Part shown: positions 16,950 to 25,649 of the stretch, in pieces
Layout of the letters: each line of letters begins with the position of its first letter
How positions within the stretch are numbered: the first letter of the stretch is position 1
NCBI GenBank assembly: GCA_035508275.1
Contig: DATJNI010000020.1
Coordinates: 1 to 50,324, forward strand
Reading direction: 5' to 3'
Source of the DNA: DATJNI01 sp035508275
GTDB taxonomy: Bacteria > Patescibacteriota > Saccharimonadia > Saccharimonadales > UBA4665
Length of the DNA stretch: 50,324 nt
Translations under genes and position numbers: made by a program
Notes under the pieces: model-generated
What the model was told of the DNA's origin: nothing
What the model saw: only the letters and a program-made list of their open reading frames with translations
Databases searched by the model: none

Positions 16950-17768
16950 ATGCCATTTGCAACAACCAGAAATCCGGCCTATGTGCCGCACCAAAAGGAG
17001 GTCTTCAAGCTATCTAGATCGAAGATAGAGCTATTCATGCAATGCCAGCGTTGCTTCTGGCTGGATGCCCGCCTTAAAATTAAACGACCATCCTCGCCTC
17101 CGTTTAACATAAACAAGGCGATCGACGAACTGTTAAAAAAAGAGTTCGATAGCTACCGAGCTAAAGCTAAACCGCATCCCATAATGACAAGTAACAAATT
17201 AAGTGCGATACCTTTTGAACATGAGGACTTAAACAAATGGCGAGCTAACTTTACTGGTGTTGGCTACTTAGATAAAGCAACCAACCTATATATCTACGGT
17301 GCGGTTGACGATGTCTGGATCGACGGCGATGAGCTAATAGTTGTTGACTACAAAGCTACTGCCAAAAATAGCGAAGTAAATTTGGATTCAGATTGGCAGA
17401 TAGGCTACAAAAGGCAGATGGAGATATATCAGTGGCTGCTTAGGAAAAATGGCTTCAAAGTCAGTGATACTGGATATTTTCTCTATACTAATGCCCGAAT
17501 GGACGTCGACGAATTTAGTGATCAGTTGGTTTTTAACACGAAACTCATTCCGTATATCGGTAAAGATAAGTGGGTCAATGGGGTTATTAAAAAAATGAAA
17601 GCTACCTTAGATAGCGACGATCTTCCTCCTATAGGCCTCGCAGTTATGGGTGGTGACTGCGAGTTTTGTATGTACGCCAAGGCTAGAACAAGTCTTACTA
17701 TTGATGAAATATCTAAAATTGATGCTGGGCTTAAAAAGAACATAGTCTCGGCGATATCTAAGCTATAA
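16950..17768 (+). CDS. PD-(D/E)XK nuclease superfamily protein with four cysteines
   Basis: Cas4/RecB-like nuclease fold. An SKIELFMQCQRCFW segment opens the domain, and the active-site core is VDDVWIDGDELIVVDYKAT (Asp, then Asp-x-Lys), followed by the QMEIYQWLL helix. Cysteines come as two pairs, Cys32/Cys35 and Cys237/Cys240, bracketing the core in the way Fe-S cluster nucleases (Cas4, AddB) do. No cas genes or helicase lie nearby, so a CRISPR role is not supported. The start follows a -10 box directly, and serS starts 8 bases after the stop. Confidence 0.82.
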   Translation: MPFATTRNPAYVPHQKEVFKLSRSKIELFMQCQRCFWLDARLKIKRPSSPPFNINKAIDELLKKEFDSYRAKAKPHPIMTSNKLSAIPFEHEDLNKWRANFTGVGYLDKATNLYIYGAVDDVWIDGDELIVVDYKATAKNSEVNLDSDWQIGYKRQMEIYQWLLRKNGFKVSDTGYFLYTNARMDVDEFSDQLVFNTKLIPYIGKDKWVNGVIKKMKATLDSDDLPPIGLAVMGGDCEFCMYAKARTSLTIDEISKIDAGLKKNIVSAISKL

Positions 17769-17769
17769 T
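17764..17769 (+). promoter_or_regulatory. serS -10 box overlapping the upstream stop codon
   Basis: TATAAT containing the TAA stop of the nuclease gene and ending 8 bases before the serS ATG. There is no SD, so a leaderless mRNA is predicted. No good -35 is visible. Confidence 0.5.
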
Positions 17770-17776
17770 TACTGCT

Positions 17777-19072
17777 ATGGTAGATATCCAGCTACTGAGA
17801 GATGATCCAGAGAAAGTTCAACAGAAGGCTCTAGAGAAGGGCTACGAAGTTGATGTTAAGCAGATCTTAGGGTTTGATGAAGAGAAAAGAAAACTTCAAA
17901 GCGAAGTACAGAGCCTAAGACAGAAAAGAAATGAGCTAGCCGGCTCTAATAAAGGGCAGGCACCGGCGCCAGACCAAGTTAAGCAAGGCAAGGAAATTAA
18001 AGATAAGCTACTTGATCTGGAACACAGACTGACATCAATTGAGCTGGAGATGGACGATCTGCTCAGTAAAGTTCCCAATATGCCAAGGGATGACGTGCCG
18101 GTAGGTAAAAGCGAAGCGGACAATGTCGTTACTAAAACCTGGGGAGATAAGCCGCAGTTCGACTTTAAACCAAAGAGCCACCTACAAATAGGTGAAGCCA
18201 AAGGTTGGATAGATAGAGAAAGGGCAGTGAAAATTGCTGGCTCCCGCTTCCTATACATTAAAGGTGATCTAGCTCTTTTAGAATTTGCCCTGTGGCAATT
18301 TGCTCTTAGCGTTTTAACCAGTGAAGACACGCTTAAGAAAATAATTGCCGATAATAACCTGAACGTTAGCAGTAAACCGTTCGAATTTGTCCTGCCTCCG
18401 GCAGTTGCTAAAAAAGCGGTTTACGAAGCAACAGGCAGGCTAGATAAGGAAGAGCAGACATATAACATTGAGGGCGAAGACTTATGGCTAAATGCAAGTG
18501 CCGAACATACTCTGGCGCCCATGTATCTAGATGAGATTTTGGATGAAAAGAAGTTGCCACTAAGGTACGCTGGCTACACTACTGCCTTTAGAAGAGAAGC
18601 TGGCAGTTATGGTAAGGACTTAGAAGGCATGATGCGCCTGCACCAGTTTAACAAGATGGAGATGGAGTCCTTTACTACAAAAGATACTTCATACGATGAG
18701 CATAAGTTTTTAATTGCTATCCAGGAATACCTCATGCAACAGTTGGGCTTACCATACCAAGTCGTTAATAAATGTACCGCTGACATTGGCTTTCCTAACG
18801 CCAGTGGCTACGATATCGACGTTTGGCTGCCAGCGCAAGACAGATACCGCGAAACGCATACTGCCGATAACATAACAGATTTTCAGGCACGTTCAATGAA
18901 GACCAGAGTAAAAAGAAGCGAGGGCAAGGTAGAGCTTGCGCATACAAATGACGCCACGGCATTTTCCGAGAGACCACTTATTGCCATTATAGAAAACTTC
19001 CAAACCAAGGACGGCAACGTAAACGTACCAGAGGTATTAAAGCCGTATATGTTCGGAAGAGAGACCATTTAG
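17777..19072 (+). CDS. serS: seryl-tRNA synthetase
   Basis: Charges tRNA-Ser. The N-terminal antiparallel coiled coil (residues about 25-105), which grips the long variable arm of tRNA-Ser, is followed by the class II core: LNASAEHTLAPMYLDEIL, motif 2 in TTAFRREAGSYGKDLEGMMRLHQF, and motif 3 in AFSERPLIAIIENFQ. The usual GNGLAVGR-type motif 3 is modified. The 431-residue length is standard. hpf follows after 10 bases with an SD-like AGGTAGG. Confidence 0.96.
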   Translation: MVDIQLLRDDPEKVQQKALEKGYEVDVKQILGFDEEKRKLQSEVQSLRQKRNELAGSNKGQAPAPDQVKQGKEIKDKLLDLEHRLTSIELEMDDLLSKVPNMPRDDVPVGKSEADNVVTKTWGDKPQFDFKPKSHLQIGEAKGWIDRERAVKIAGSRFLYIKGDLALLEFALWQFALSVLTSEDTLKKIIADNNLNVSSKPFEFVLPPAVAKKAVYEATGRLDKEEQTYNIEGEDLWLNASAEHTLAPMYLDEILDEKKLPLRYAGYTTAFRREAGSYGKDLEGMMRLHQFNKMEMESFTTKDTSYDEHKFLIAIQEYLMQQLGLPYQVVNKCTADIGFPNASGYDIDVWLPAQDRYRETHTADNITDFQARSMKTRVKRSEGKVELAHTNDATAFSERPLIAIIENFQTKDGNVNVPEVLKPYMFGRETI

Positions 19073-19082
19073 GTAGGCAAGC

Positions 19083-19454
19083 ATGTTCAAAAAACTAGAA
19101 ATTACTGCAGTTCACGTTACTTCGGCTGAAGATATTAAGAAATATGCTACGAAAAAAATTGGCGAGCTAGATAACTATTTACCGAAGCATGCGAGAGAGA
19201 GCGCTCACGTAGAGATATTTCTAAAAGAGTTTAAAAACTCATCCAAAAACCCGTTTGTATGTGAAGTAAATATGTACTTGCCTAATAAGACCATAGTCGT
19301 TAAAGAGAAAGCTCCCAGCCTAAGTTCGGCAATTGACGCGGTAGAGAGTAGTCTAAAGATTCAATTTAAAAAGTATAAGGAAAAGCATGAAGGTGGCAAA
19401 AACCGCCGACATCTCCTTGGTCGACTGTCTAAGAAAAACCTAAAACGTTGGTAA
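19083..19454 (+). CDS. hpf: ribosome hibernation promoting factor / RaiA family
   Basis: Short-form HPF of 123 residues: the fold runs from ITAVHVTSAEDIKKYATKKIGELDNYLPKHA through VCEVNMYLPNKTIVVKEK and SSAIDAVESSLKIQFKKYKEKH. It lacks the C-terminal dimerisation domain of long HPF, and ends in a basic Lys/Arg-rich tail. It binds the 30S decoding region to inactivate ribosomes in stasis. It is probably co-transcribed with serS. Confidence 0.92.
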   Translation: MFKKLEITAVHVTSAEDIKKYATKKIGELDNYLPKHARESAHVEIFLKEFKNSSKNPFVCEVNMYLPNKTIVVKEKAPSLSSAIDAVESSLKIQFKKYKEKHEGGKNRRHLLGRLSKKNLKRW

Positions 19455-19485
19455 AAAAACCATCGCATTTAAAGTGTTGACAGGC

Positions 19486-19573
19486 TATAATTAAACTAAA
19501 CAAAATCCTGAGGAGCTGGCTTCTCAACTAACGTAAAACCTTTGAAGGTCGGAGATGAGACTGTTATTTAATA
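19486..19573 (+). promoter_or_regulatory. secA: secA promoter and leader with hairpin
   Basis: TATAAT (19486-19491) gives a leader of about 75 bases. A 7-bp hairpin TGAGGAG/CTTCTCA (19509-19526, one G-U pair, CTGG loop) and a small CCTT/AAGG hairpin follow. A TTGACA at 19477-19482 is too close to that -10 to be its -35. secA is autoregulated translationally in E. coli via secM; no secM-like ORF is evident here. Confidence 0.45.
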
Positions 19574-22183
19574 ATGAATAGTATACTTAAAAAAATATTA
19601 GGGGACCCGCAAGCTAAAACTATCAAACGCCTTAACAAAAAAGTTAAGGTTATTAATGATTTGGCCGGCAAATATTCCAAAATGTCGGACTCGGAGCTAA
19701 AAGGCCAAACTGAAATTCTTAAAAAAAGACTCAAAAAAGAATCGCTTGACGATATTCTTCCAGATGCCTTTGCGGTCGTTAGGGAGGCCTCAACTAGAAC
19801 ACTCAAACAGAGGCATTTTGACGTTCAGTTAATTGGCGGTATGGTTCTTCACGAAGGTAGTGTGGCGGAAATGAAAACTGGAGAAGGTAAAACCTTAGTT
19901 GCTACTTTAGCTGTTTACCTCAACGCTTTAACAGAAAAGGGAGTTCACGTTGTAACAGTCAATGATTACCTAGCCCAGCGAGACGCTGGTTGGATGGGAC
20001 AGATATATAACTTCCTTGGTATGAAAACTGGTGTTATTGTGGCCGATCTAAGCTATATCTATGACCCAAGTTTTGAGAATAAGGACCACGTAGACTCCCG
20101 CTTTAAACACCTAAGACCTGCTACTAGACAGGAAGCCTACTTGGCAGACGTTACATACGGAACTAACAATGAGTATGGCTTCGACTATCTAAGGGACAAT
20201 ATGGTGAGAGAAGTCGATCAGCTTAGGCAACGGGAGCTAAACTTTGCTATTGTCGATGAAGTAGACTCTATCCTAATTGACGAAGCTAGGACTCCACTTA
20301 TCATTAGTGCGCCCAGTGTTACCAGTGGCACAGCCTATTCACAATTCTCTAAAGTTGTTCGTCAGTTAGTTAACGAGACTCATTACGAAACGGATGAAAA
20401 GCGTAAAACCGTTATCTTGACCGATAAAGGTGTAGAAAAGGTTGAAAAGATACTTGGGATTAGCAATCTCTATGGCAGTGAGAATATCCGAACAATTTAT
20501 CATCTTCAGCAAGCACTTAGGGCTCAAGCCCTGTTCCATAAAGATAAGGACTATGTCGTAACCCGTGAGGGCGAGGTGGTTATCGTCGACGAATTCACAG
20601 GACGATTGCTGGCCGGCAGAAGGTATAACGAAGGGTTACACCAGGCAATTGAGGCAAAAGAGGGAGTTGAAGTTCAGCAAGAAAGTATGACTCTTGCTAC
20701 CATTTCTTTCCAAAACTACTTTAGGCTGTACGACAAGTTAGCTGGTATGACCGGTACGGCTATGACTGAAGCAGAGGAATTCCACCAAATATATAAGTTG
20801 GCAGTAGTGGAGGTACCGAGCAACAGGCAAATAGTTAGGAAAGACCGTAGCGACAGGATCTACAGGACTGAAGGCGCCAAATTCAGGGCAATAGTTAGGG
20901 AAGTACAGACATTACATACAAAAGGCCAGCCGGTACTAATTGGTACAGTATCGATCGAAAAGAACGAAGCTCTTGGGAACTTGCTCAATAAGGCTGGCGT
21001 GGCACACCAAGTCCTAAATGCTAAGAACAACGAAAAAGAAGCCTCGACGGTCTCTAAGGCTGGCGAAAAAGGTGCAGTTACTTTGGCTACTAACATAGCT
21101 GGACGTGGTACCGACATAGTTCTAGGTGAGGGGGTTAAGGAGCTCGGCGGACTATTTGTTCTAGGATCGGAGAGACACGAGTCCAGACGTATCGACAACC
21201 AGCTAAGAGGGCGATCTGGTCGTCAAGGCGACCCTGGCATTACCCAGTTTTTTGTTAGTACTGAAGACGATTTGATGCGTATTTTCGGTGGAGACAGAAT
21301 AAGTTCAGTTATGAGTAAACTCAGCGCTGATGATGATACCCCTATCGAAAACCGACTTATTTCAAAAAGCCTTGAAGGGGCGCAAAAGAAAGTTGAAGGC
21401 TTCCATTTTGACCAGCGAAAAAACGTAGTCCAGTACGACGACGTTATGAACCGACATCGTAAGGCTATCTATGCCATGAGAAAGGAAGTCTTAAAGGCAG
21501 ACGATATTAGTAAGCGAATAAAAATATTTATTGATGAAGAAGCTCACCAACTAGCCACTTCGCCGCTAACGGCCACAGCAGAATTTGAAGACGTTATCCG
21601 AGAGATATTCTCGTTTAACGAAAAGACGCTAGATAAAATCTTCGATACAGATGCCGATAAGTTCGAGGAGACATTAAAAGAAGAAGCTCTTAAGCTGTAT
21701 AAAGAAAGGTCCGAGCTTTTTGGAGAAGATATCCTACACAAGATCGAGCGAGATATTTACCTGCAGGTCCTAGACAATCTTTGGATGCAGCACCTAGAAA
21801 ATATGGATCACCTAAGGGAAGGCATTCACTGGATAAGTGTTGGTCAGCAAGACCCACTTGTTGAATACAGAAGGCGCGGACAGCTACTATTTGACGACCT
21901 TCAAGTCAGCCTAAAGCACGACGTTTTGATGCATTTGTATCATGCAGAGCCAGTTAGTCAGGAAGACCTAGATAGAGCCTTCGAAACCGAATTAACACGA
22001 GCTGCCAGAGGATCGATCGACAATGCTTCTCAGATCGTAAATAACGAAAATGAGTTTGAGGAAAAGGACTTTGATAAGACCCGTCTAGCCCAACAACCAA
22101 AAAAGAAAAAACCGACCTCTATAAGAAAGGCTAGGAAGAGCGAGAGAAAGCGAAAAACGGCAGCTAAAAGGCGAAAGAGATAG
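19574..22183 (+). CDS. secA: preprotein translocase ATPase SecA
   Basis: Motor of the Sec pathway. Walker A is in MKTGEGKTLVAT, the DEAD-type Walker B is in VDEVDSILIDEARTPLI, and the second helicase domain has TNIAGRGTDIVLG and QLRGRSGRQGDPG. The helical scaffold and wing domains (NRHRKAIYAMR, WMQHLENMDHLREGIHW) are intact. The 869-residue protein ends in a Lys/Arg-rich tail and has no zinc-binding SEC-C motif at the C-terminus, so SecB-type docking is unlikely. Confidence 0.98.
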   Translation: MNSILKKILGDPQAKTIKRLNKKVKVINDLAGKYSKMSDSELKGQTEILKKRLKKESLDDILPDAFAVVREASTRTLKQRHFDVQLIGGMVLHEGSVAEMKTGEGKTLVATLAVYLNALTEKGVHVVTVNDYLAQRDAGWMGQIYNFLGMKTGVIVADLSYIYDPSFENKDHVDSRFKHLRPATRQEAYLADVTYGTNNEYGFDYLRDNMVREVDQLRQRELNFAIVDEVDSILIDEARTPLIISAPSVTSGTAYSQFSKVVRQLVNETHYETDEKRKTVILTDKGVEKVEKILGISNLYGSENIRTIYHLQQALRAQALFHKDKDYVVTREGEVVIVDEFTGRLLAGRRYNEGLHQAIEAKEGVEVQQESMTLATISFQNYFRLYDKLAGMTGTAMTEAEEFHQIYKLAVVEVPSNRQIVRKDRSDRIYRTEGAKFRAIVREVQTLHTKGQPVLIGTVSIEKNEALGNLLNKAGVAHQVLNAKNNEKEASTVSKAGEKGAVTLATNIAGRGTDIVLGEGVKELGGLFVLGSERHESRRIDNQLRGRSGRQGDPGITQFFVSTEDDLMRIFGGDRISSVMSKLSADDDTPIENRLISKSLEGAQKKVEGFHFDQRKNVVQYDDVMNRHRKAIYAMRKEVLKADDISKRIKIFIDEEAHQLATSPLTATAEFEDVIREIFSFNEKTLDKIFDTDADKFEETLKEEALKLYKERSELFGEDILHKIERDIYLQVLDNLWMQHLENMDHLREGIHWISVGQQDPLVEYRRRGQLLFDDLQVSLKHDVLMHLYHAEPVSQEDLDRAFETELTRAARGSIDNASQIVNNENEFEEKDFDKTRLAQQPKKKKPTSIRKARKSERKRKTAAKRRKR

Positions 22184-22192
22184 GGTTTCCTC

Positions 22193-23518
22193 ATGTTGAA
22201 GCACAAAGTGAGTGAAGTAAAACTTAAGAACGGCGCAAAAGGCATCCTAATTCATGTACCAGATGCCTCAGTCATGACCTTTGATATCAACTTTAGAGCC
22301 GGTGAATTTCTAGTTGATGAAAAAAAGTGGGAAGTGCCACATCTTATGGAACATGTTCTGCTAGGCGCTAATGAGTTAATACCTAAAGCTAGAGACTTCC
22401 AGGCCGAGCTAGAAAAGAATGGGGCTTACTCTAATGCTACAACCAATGTTTATGACATAAACTACGAAGCGGAATGCGCTGATTTTGAATGGGAAAGGGT
22501 ACTAAACTTGCTACTGGTGGCCATAACTAAGCCGCTATTCCTAAAAGACGAATACGAAGCAGAATATGGCAACGTCCAAGAAGAGATGGTAGCTAGAAGT
22601 AACAACCATTTTAGAAGATTAAGCCTGCAGATGCGTAAAGACTTAGGTCTAATTGCCAAAACTGACAACGAAAGACTTGAACTAATGCAAAACGTAACTC
22701 TGGCTGATGTTAAGAAGCACTACGTTAAGACCCATTTTGCTGCTAACATGCGCTTTGCGGTTGCGGGTAACATTACTCAGACCAGACGCAAGAATATAAT
22801 ATCTATGTTTAGCGACATTGATTTACCTAAAACAGGTAAACGCTTTGAGTTGCCCGACGAAAGGTCCGAACGTCTAGAAAAACCCGTCTACATTTCTAAT
22901 GACACAGTAGATAATCTCTACTTCTATATAGACACATTCATGAATCGCAGGATGGACCAGGCTGAAACAGACGCTATAAGTCTTGCCAACACCATGCTAA
23001 CTGAAACCCTATACTCTAAAATACTAGGTACTGCCAGGGAGAGAGGCTTGGTTTATGGTATGAGCTCGGGCATTAACTATACAAAAGGCATAACTAATTG
23101 GTGGTTTGGTGCTCAGGTATCAGACAAAAATGCCGAAGCCTTAAATCAGATAATTGTCGAAGAGGTGCAAAAAGTTCTAAATGGCAAGATTGATCCGAAA
23201 GATATCCTAGCGACTAAACAATACACTCTTGGTAGATTCCAGCGCAGCGCCCAAACAGTTGGCGGCACCGCAGCAGGCTATGTTTCTAGATATTTCTTTG
23301 AGGATGTTATTGAGGAATACGACCGCGTACCAGAGAGAATAAGGGCGGTAACAAAAACCCAGATGACGGCAATAGCAAAGGAGCTATTTAAGGACAATAT
23401 TTGGGGATTTGGAGTGTTGGGTAATTGTGGTGAAGCTTTTGTCTATGACCTACAAACAAAGCTTGCACCTTTATGGGCACGATCATTTGTCGAGCCAAAG
23501 AAAAACTTAGTATACTAA
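22193..23518 (+). CDS. M16 family zinc peptidase (insulinase/PqqL-like)
   Basis: The inverted zinc motif is present as HLMEH (His50, Glu53, His54), followed by the expected downstream acidic helix (NYEAECADFEWERVL). The second, structural half (from about residue 235) has YSKILGTARERGLVYG, typical of the family's R/Y substrate-binding region. At 441 residues it corresponds to one M16 subunit with two domains. Its substrate is unknown. It follows secA by 9 bases and may be co-transcribed. Confidence 0.92.
   Translation: MLKHKVSEVKLKNGAKGILIHVPDASVMTFDINFRAGEFLVDEKKWEVPHLMEHVLLGANELIPKARDFQAELEKNGAYSNATTNVYDINYEAECADFEWERVLNLLLVAITKPLFLKDEYEAEYGNVQEEMVARSNNHFRRLSLQMRKDLGLIAKTDNERLELMQNVTLADVKKHYVKTHFAANMRFAVAGNITQTRRKNIISMFSDIDLPKTGKRFELPDERSERLEKPVYISNDTVDNLYFYIDTFMNRRMDQAETDAISLANTMLTETLYSKILGTARERGLVYGMSSGINYTKGITNWWFGAQVSDKNAEALNQIIVEEVQKVLNGKIDPKDILATKQYTLGRFQRSAQTVGGTAAGYVSRYFFEDVIEEYDRVPERIRAVTKTQMTAIAKELFKDNIWGFGVLGNCGEAFVYDLQTKLAPLWARSFVEPKKNLVY
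23487..23516 (+). promoter_or_regulatory. prfB promoter overlapping the M16 gene end
   Basis: TTGTCG (23487-23492), an 18-base spacer and TATACT (23511-23516), which runs into the M16 stop codon. The prfB ATG starts 11 bases after the -10, with no SD. Confidence 0.5.
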
Positions 23519-23526
23519 AGCCACCT

Positions 23527-24612
23527 ATGGAGCAGACATATAACGAGGCAGATGAGCTGCTGAAACAGATTAATGCCAATCTTAAGCAACTAAAAATTGA
23601 CGAGAAGAAGATCAGGCTAGATACTCTACTGGATGAATCTAAGGAGCAGAATTTTTGGAGTAATAATCTACACGCTCAAGGCGTAATGAAGGAGATTGCC
23701 AAGTTGCAGGAACAGGTGAGCCCTTGGTTAGATATTCGGAAACAAGTTTCCGACCTAAAAGAACTCTCGGTAGACGAGGACAAAGACCTAGACAAGGATA
23801 TTAAGAAGCAGTTAAAGCTATGTAGCGACAAGCTTGCATCTCTAAACCAAGAACTAAAGTATGGCGGAGACTATGCTGATCATGATGCCATCGTTAGTAT
23901 ATATGCCGGGGCCGGCGGCACTGATGCTCAGGATTGGACACAAATATTATTCAGAATGTATAGTCGTTGGGCAGATAAACAAGGATTCGTTACGAAGGTA
24001 ATTGAGGAATCCCCAGGGGAGGAAGCCGGTCTAAAGTCAGTAACTGTGGAAGTTTCAGGTAAGCATGTATACGCCAAACTTAAAGGGGAAAACGGCGTTC
24101 ATAGGCTGGTCAGGCTAAGTCCTTTTAATGCTGACCACTTGAGGCAGACTAGCTTTGCTAAGGTTGAGGTGCTTCCTGAAATAGAGCGGCCAGATGAAGT
24201 CGAGATAGACGATAAGGATATAAAGACAGACGTTTTTAGAAGTGGTGGACACGGTGGGCAGAGCGTTAATACGACAGACTCGGCTGTTCGTCTTACGCAC
24301 TTACCGACTGGCATAAGTGTAGCTATTCAAAACGAACGATCACAACTGCAGAACAAAGAGACTGCCATGACGATTCTTAGGTCAAAACTTGCCCAGTTGC
24401 AACTAGAACAGCACGAGGATCATGTTAGCAAACTAAAAGGACCCAACCTTTCAGCAGAGTGGGGAAATCAGATAAGGAACTACGTAATGCATCCATATAA
24501 GCAGGTAAAAGACGTGCGCACCAAGGCCGAAACTACTGACATAGATGCCGTGTTGGACGGGTGGCTAGACAAGTTCATAGACGCCTATCAGCAGCTAAAC
24601 CTGGGCAGCTAG
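23527..24612 (+). CDS. prfB: peptide chain release factor 2
   Basis: Recognises UAA and UGA. The codon-reading SPF tripeptide is in VRLSPFNADHLRQTS and the GGQ in SGGHGGQSVNTTDS. 361 residues. The ATG at 23527 is chosen; an in-frame ATG 54 bases earlier lies inside the M16 gene and would add an unusual N-terminus. The reading frame is continuous, so the autoregulatory +1 frameshift found in most bacterial prfB genes is absent. Its presence implies that UGA is a stop codon here. Confidence 0.95.
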   Translation: MEQTYNEADELLKQINANLKQLKIDEKKIRLDTLLDESKEQNFWSNNLHAQGVMKEIAKLQEQVSPWLDIRKQVSDLKELSVDEDKDLDKDIKKQLKLCSDKLASLNQELKYGGDYADHDAIVSIYAGAGGTDAQDWTQILFRMYSRWADKQGFVTKVIEESPGEEAGLKSVTVEVSGKHVYAKLKGENGVHRLVRLSPFNADHLRQTSFAKVEVLPEIERPDEVEIDDKDIKTDVFRSGGHGGQSVNTTDSAVRLTHLPTGISVAIQNERSQLQNKETAMTILRSKLAQLQLEQHEDHVSKLKGPNLSAEWGNQIRNYVMHPYKQVKDVRTKAETTDIDAVLDGWLDKFIDAYQQLNLGS

Positions 24613-24619
24613 ACTGTGG

Positions 24620-24625
24620 TATATT
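24620..24625 (+). promoter_or_regulatory. -10 box of the DUF427 gene
   Basis: TATATT ending 7 bases before the ATG at 24632. No SD and no clear -35. Confidence 0.4.
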
Positions 24626-24631
24626 AGGACT

Positions 24632-24934
24632 ATGAAAGCTATTTGGAACGACGAAGTTATAGCTGAAGCACCAAAAGAAGACTTAATTTATATTGAGGGA
24701 AATTGGTACTTTCCTCCTTCTAGCGTAAAAATGGAGTACTTACAGAAGAGCCCAACTCCTTATACCTGTCCCTGGAAGGGCGTTTGTCAGTATTTTAATG
24801 TAGTAAAAGACGGTAAATCTAGCCAAGACAATGCCTGGTCTTACCCCCAGCCAAAGCCTTCAGCAATAGACACAGTCAAAAAAGACTTTACTAATTATGT
24901 AGCATTTTGGCGGGACGTAACCGTCAGCGAATAA
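24632..24934 (+). CDS. DUF427 domain protein
   Basis: 100 residues that match the DUF427 pattern: an N-terminal WNDEVIAEA strand, the core EGNWYFPPSSVKMEYL, then TPYTCPWKGVCQYFNV and a terminal AWSYPQPKPSA block. The fold is a small beta-barrel-like domain with no proven biochemical role. It stands as a single gene between prfB and ftsE, each with a separate -10 box. Confidence 0.85.
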   Translation: MKAIWNDEVIAEAPKEDLIYIEGNWYFPPSSVKMEYLQKSPTPYTCPWKGVCQYFNVVKDGKSSQDNAWSYPQPKPSAIDTVKKDFTNYVAFWRDVTVSE

Positions 24935-24948
24935 ACTGCGTTGAATGG

Positions 24949-24954
24949 TATAAT
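24949..24954 (+). promoter_or_regulatory. ftsE -10 box
   Basis: A perfect TATAAT in the 28-base gap, ending 9 bases before the ftsE ATG. No SD. Confidence 0.5.
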
Positions 24955-24962
24955 CTTAAGCA

Positions 24963-25649
24963 ATGATACTGCTGGATAGAGTAACAAAAAAATATTCTAA
25001 ATCTGAGGAAGAAAAGGCTCTGGACAGGGTCAGTCTTCAGGTTGATCCGAAGGAGTTCGTCATTGTCATTGGTCAAAGCGGCGCCGGTAAAACTACTCTA
25101 CTTAGACTGTTAACTAGGGAAGAGAGACCAACCTCTGGCAAGATAATTGTCGGTGGGATAGATTACGACAAGCTTAAGGATAGAGACATACCATTACTAC
25201 GTAGAAAAATTGGGGTAGTCTTCCAAGACTTTAAGCTGCTACCTAATAAAACGGTTTTTGAAAATGTAGCTTATGCTCTAGAGATTGTTGGCATGGGCAA
25301 CCGAGAGATTAAGCACACTGTCCCTAAAGTCCTTAGTATCGTTAATTTGAGGGGTAAGGAAGAAAATTACCCTAGACAATTATCCGGAGGCGAGAGGCAA
25401 CGAGTAGCTATAGCTAGGGCCATTGTCCGCCAACCACGAATATTGGTAGCCGATGAGCCTACCGGTAACTTGGACCCTAAGCATGCCTGGGACGTTATTA
25501 AAGTACTGGAGAAGATTAACCGATACGGCACTACCGTTCTACTAACTACTCATAACCAAGACATTGTCAACAAACTAAAGAGAAGAGTAGTTGTCATTAA
25601 GGACGGTAAAGTAGTGAGCGACAAAGCCAATTCGGGTTATAAAACATGA
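24963..25649 (+). CDS. ftsE: cell division ABC transporter ATP-binding protein FtsE
   Basis: ATPase of the FtsEX complex that controls septal peptidoglycan hydrolases. Walker A is GQSGAGKTT, the signature is LSGGERQRVAIARA, and Walker B is ILVADEPTGNLD, with the H-loop in LLTTHNQD. The 228-residue length is typical. ftsX starts inside its stop codon (ATGA overlap), so the two are translationally coupled. Confidence 0.96.
   Translation: MILLDRVTKKYSKSEEEKALDRVSLQVDPKEFVIVIGQSGAGKTTLLRLLTREERPTSGKIIVGGIDYDKLKDRDIPLLRRKIGVVFQDFKLLPNKTVFENVAYALEIVGMGNREIKHTVPKVLSIVNLRGKEENYPRQLSGGERQRVAIARAIVRQPRILVADEPTGNLDPKHAWDVIKVLEKINRYGTTVLLTTHNQDIVNKLKRRVVVIKDGKVVSDKANSGYKT

Noticed and set aside
16950..17768. 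A CRISPR-associated Cas4
   Set aside because: No cas genes or repeat arrays occur anywhere in the window.
17896..18330. Long minus-strand ORF inside serS, and similar antisense ORFs elsewhere
   Set aside because: They lie fully within well-supported genes and have Ser/Leu-rich compositions typical of reverse-frame shadows.
4791..24612. UGA recoded to glycine or tryptophan
   Set aside because: RF2 is present and several genes (15001 zincin, ftsE, ftsW, the pseudo-kinase) end at UGA with the next gene starting there, so UGA is a stop.
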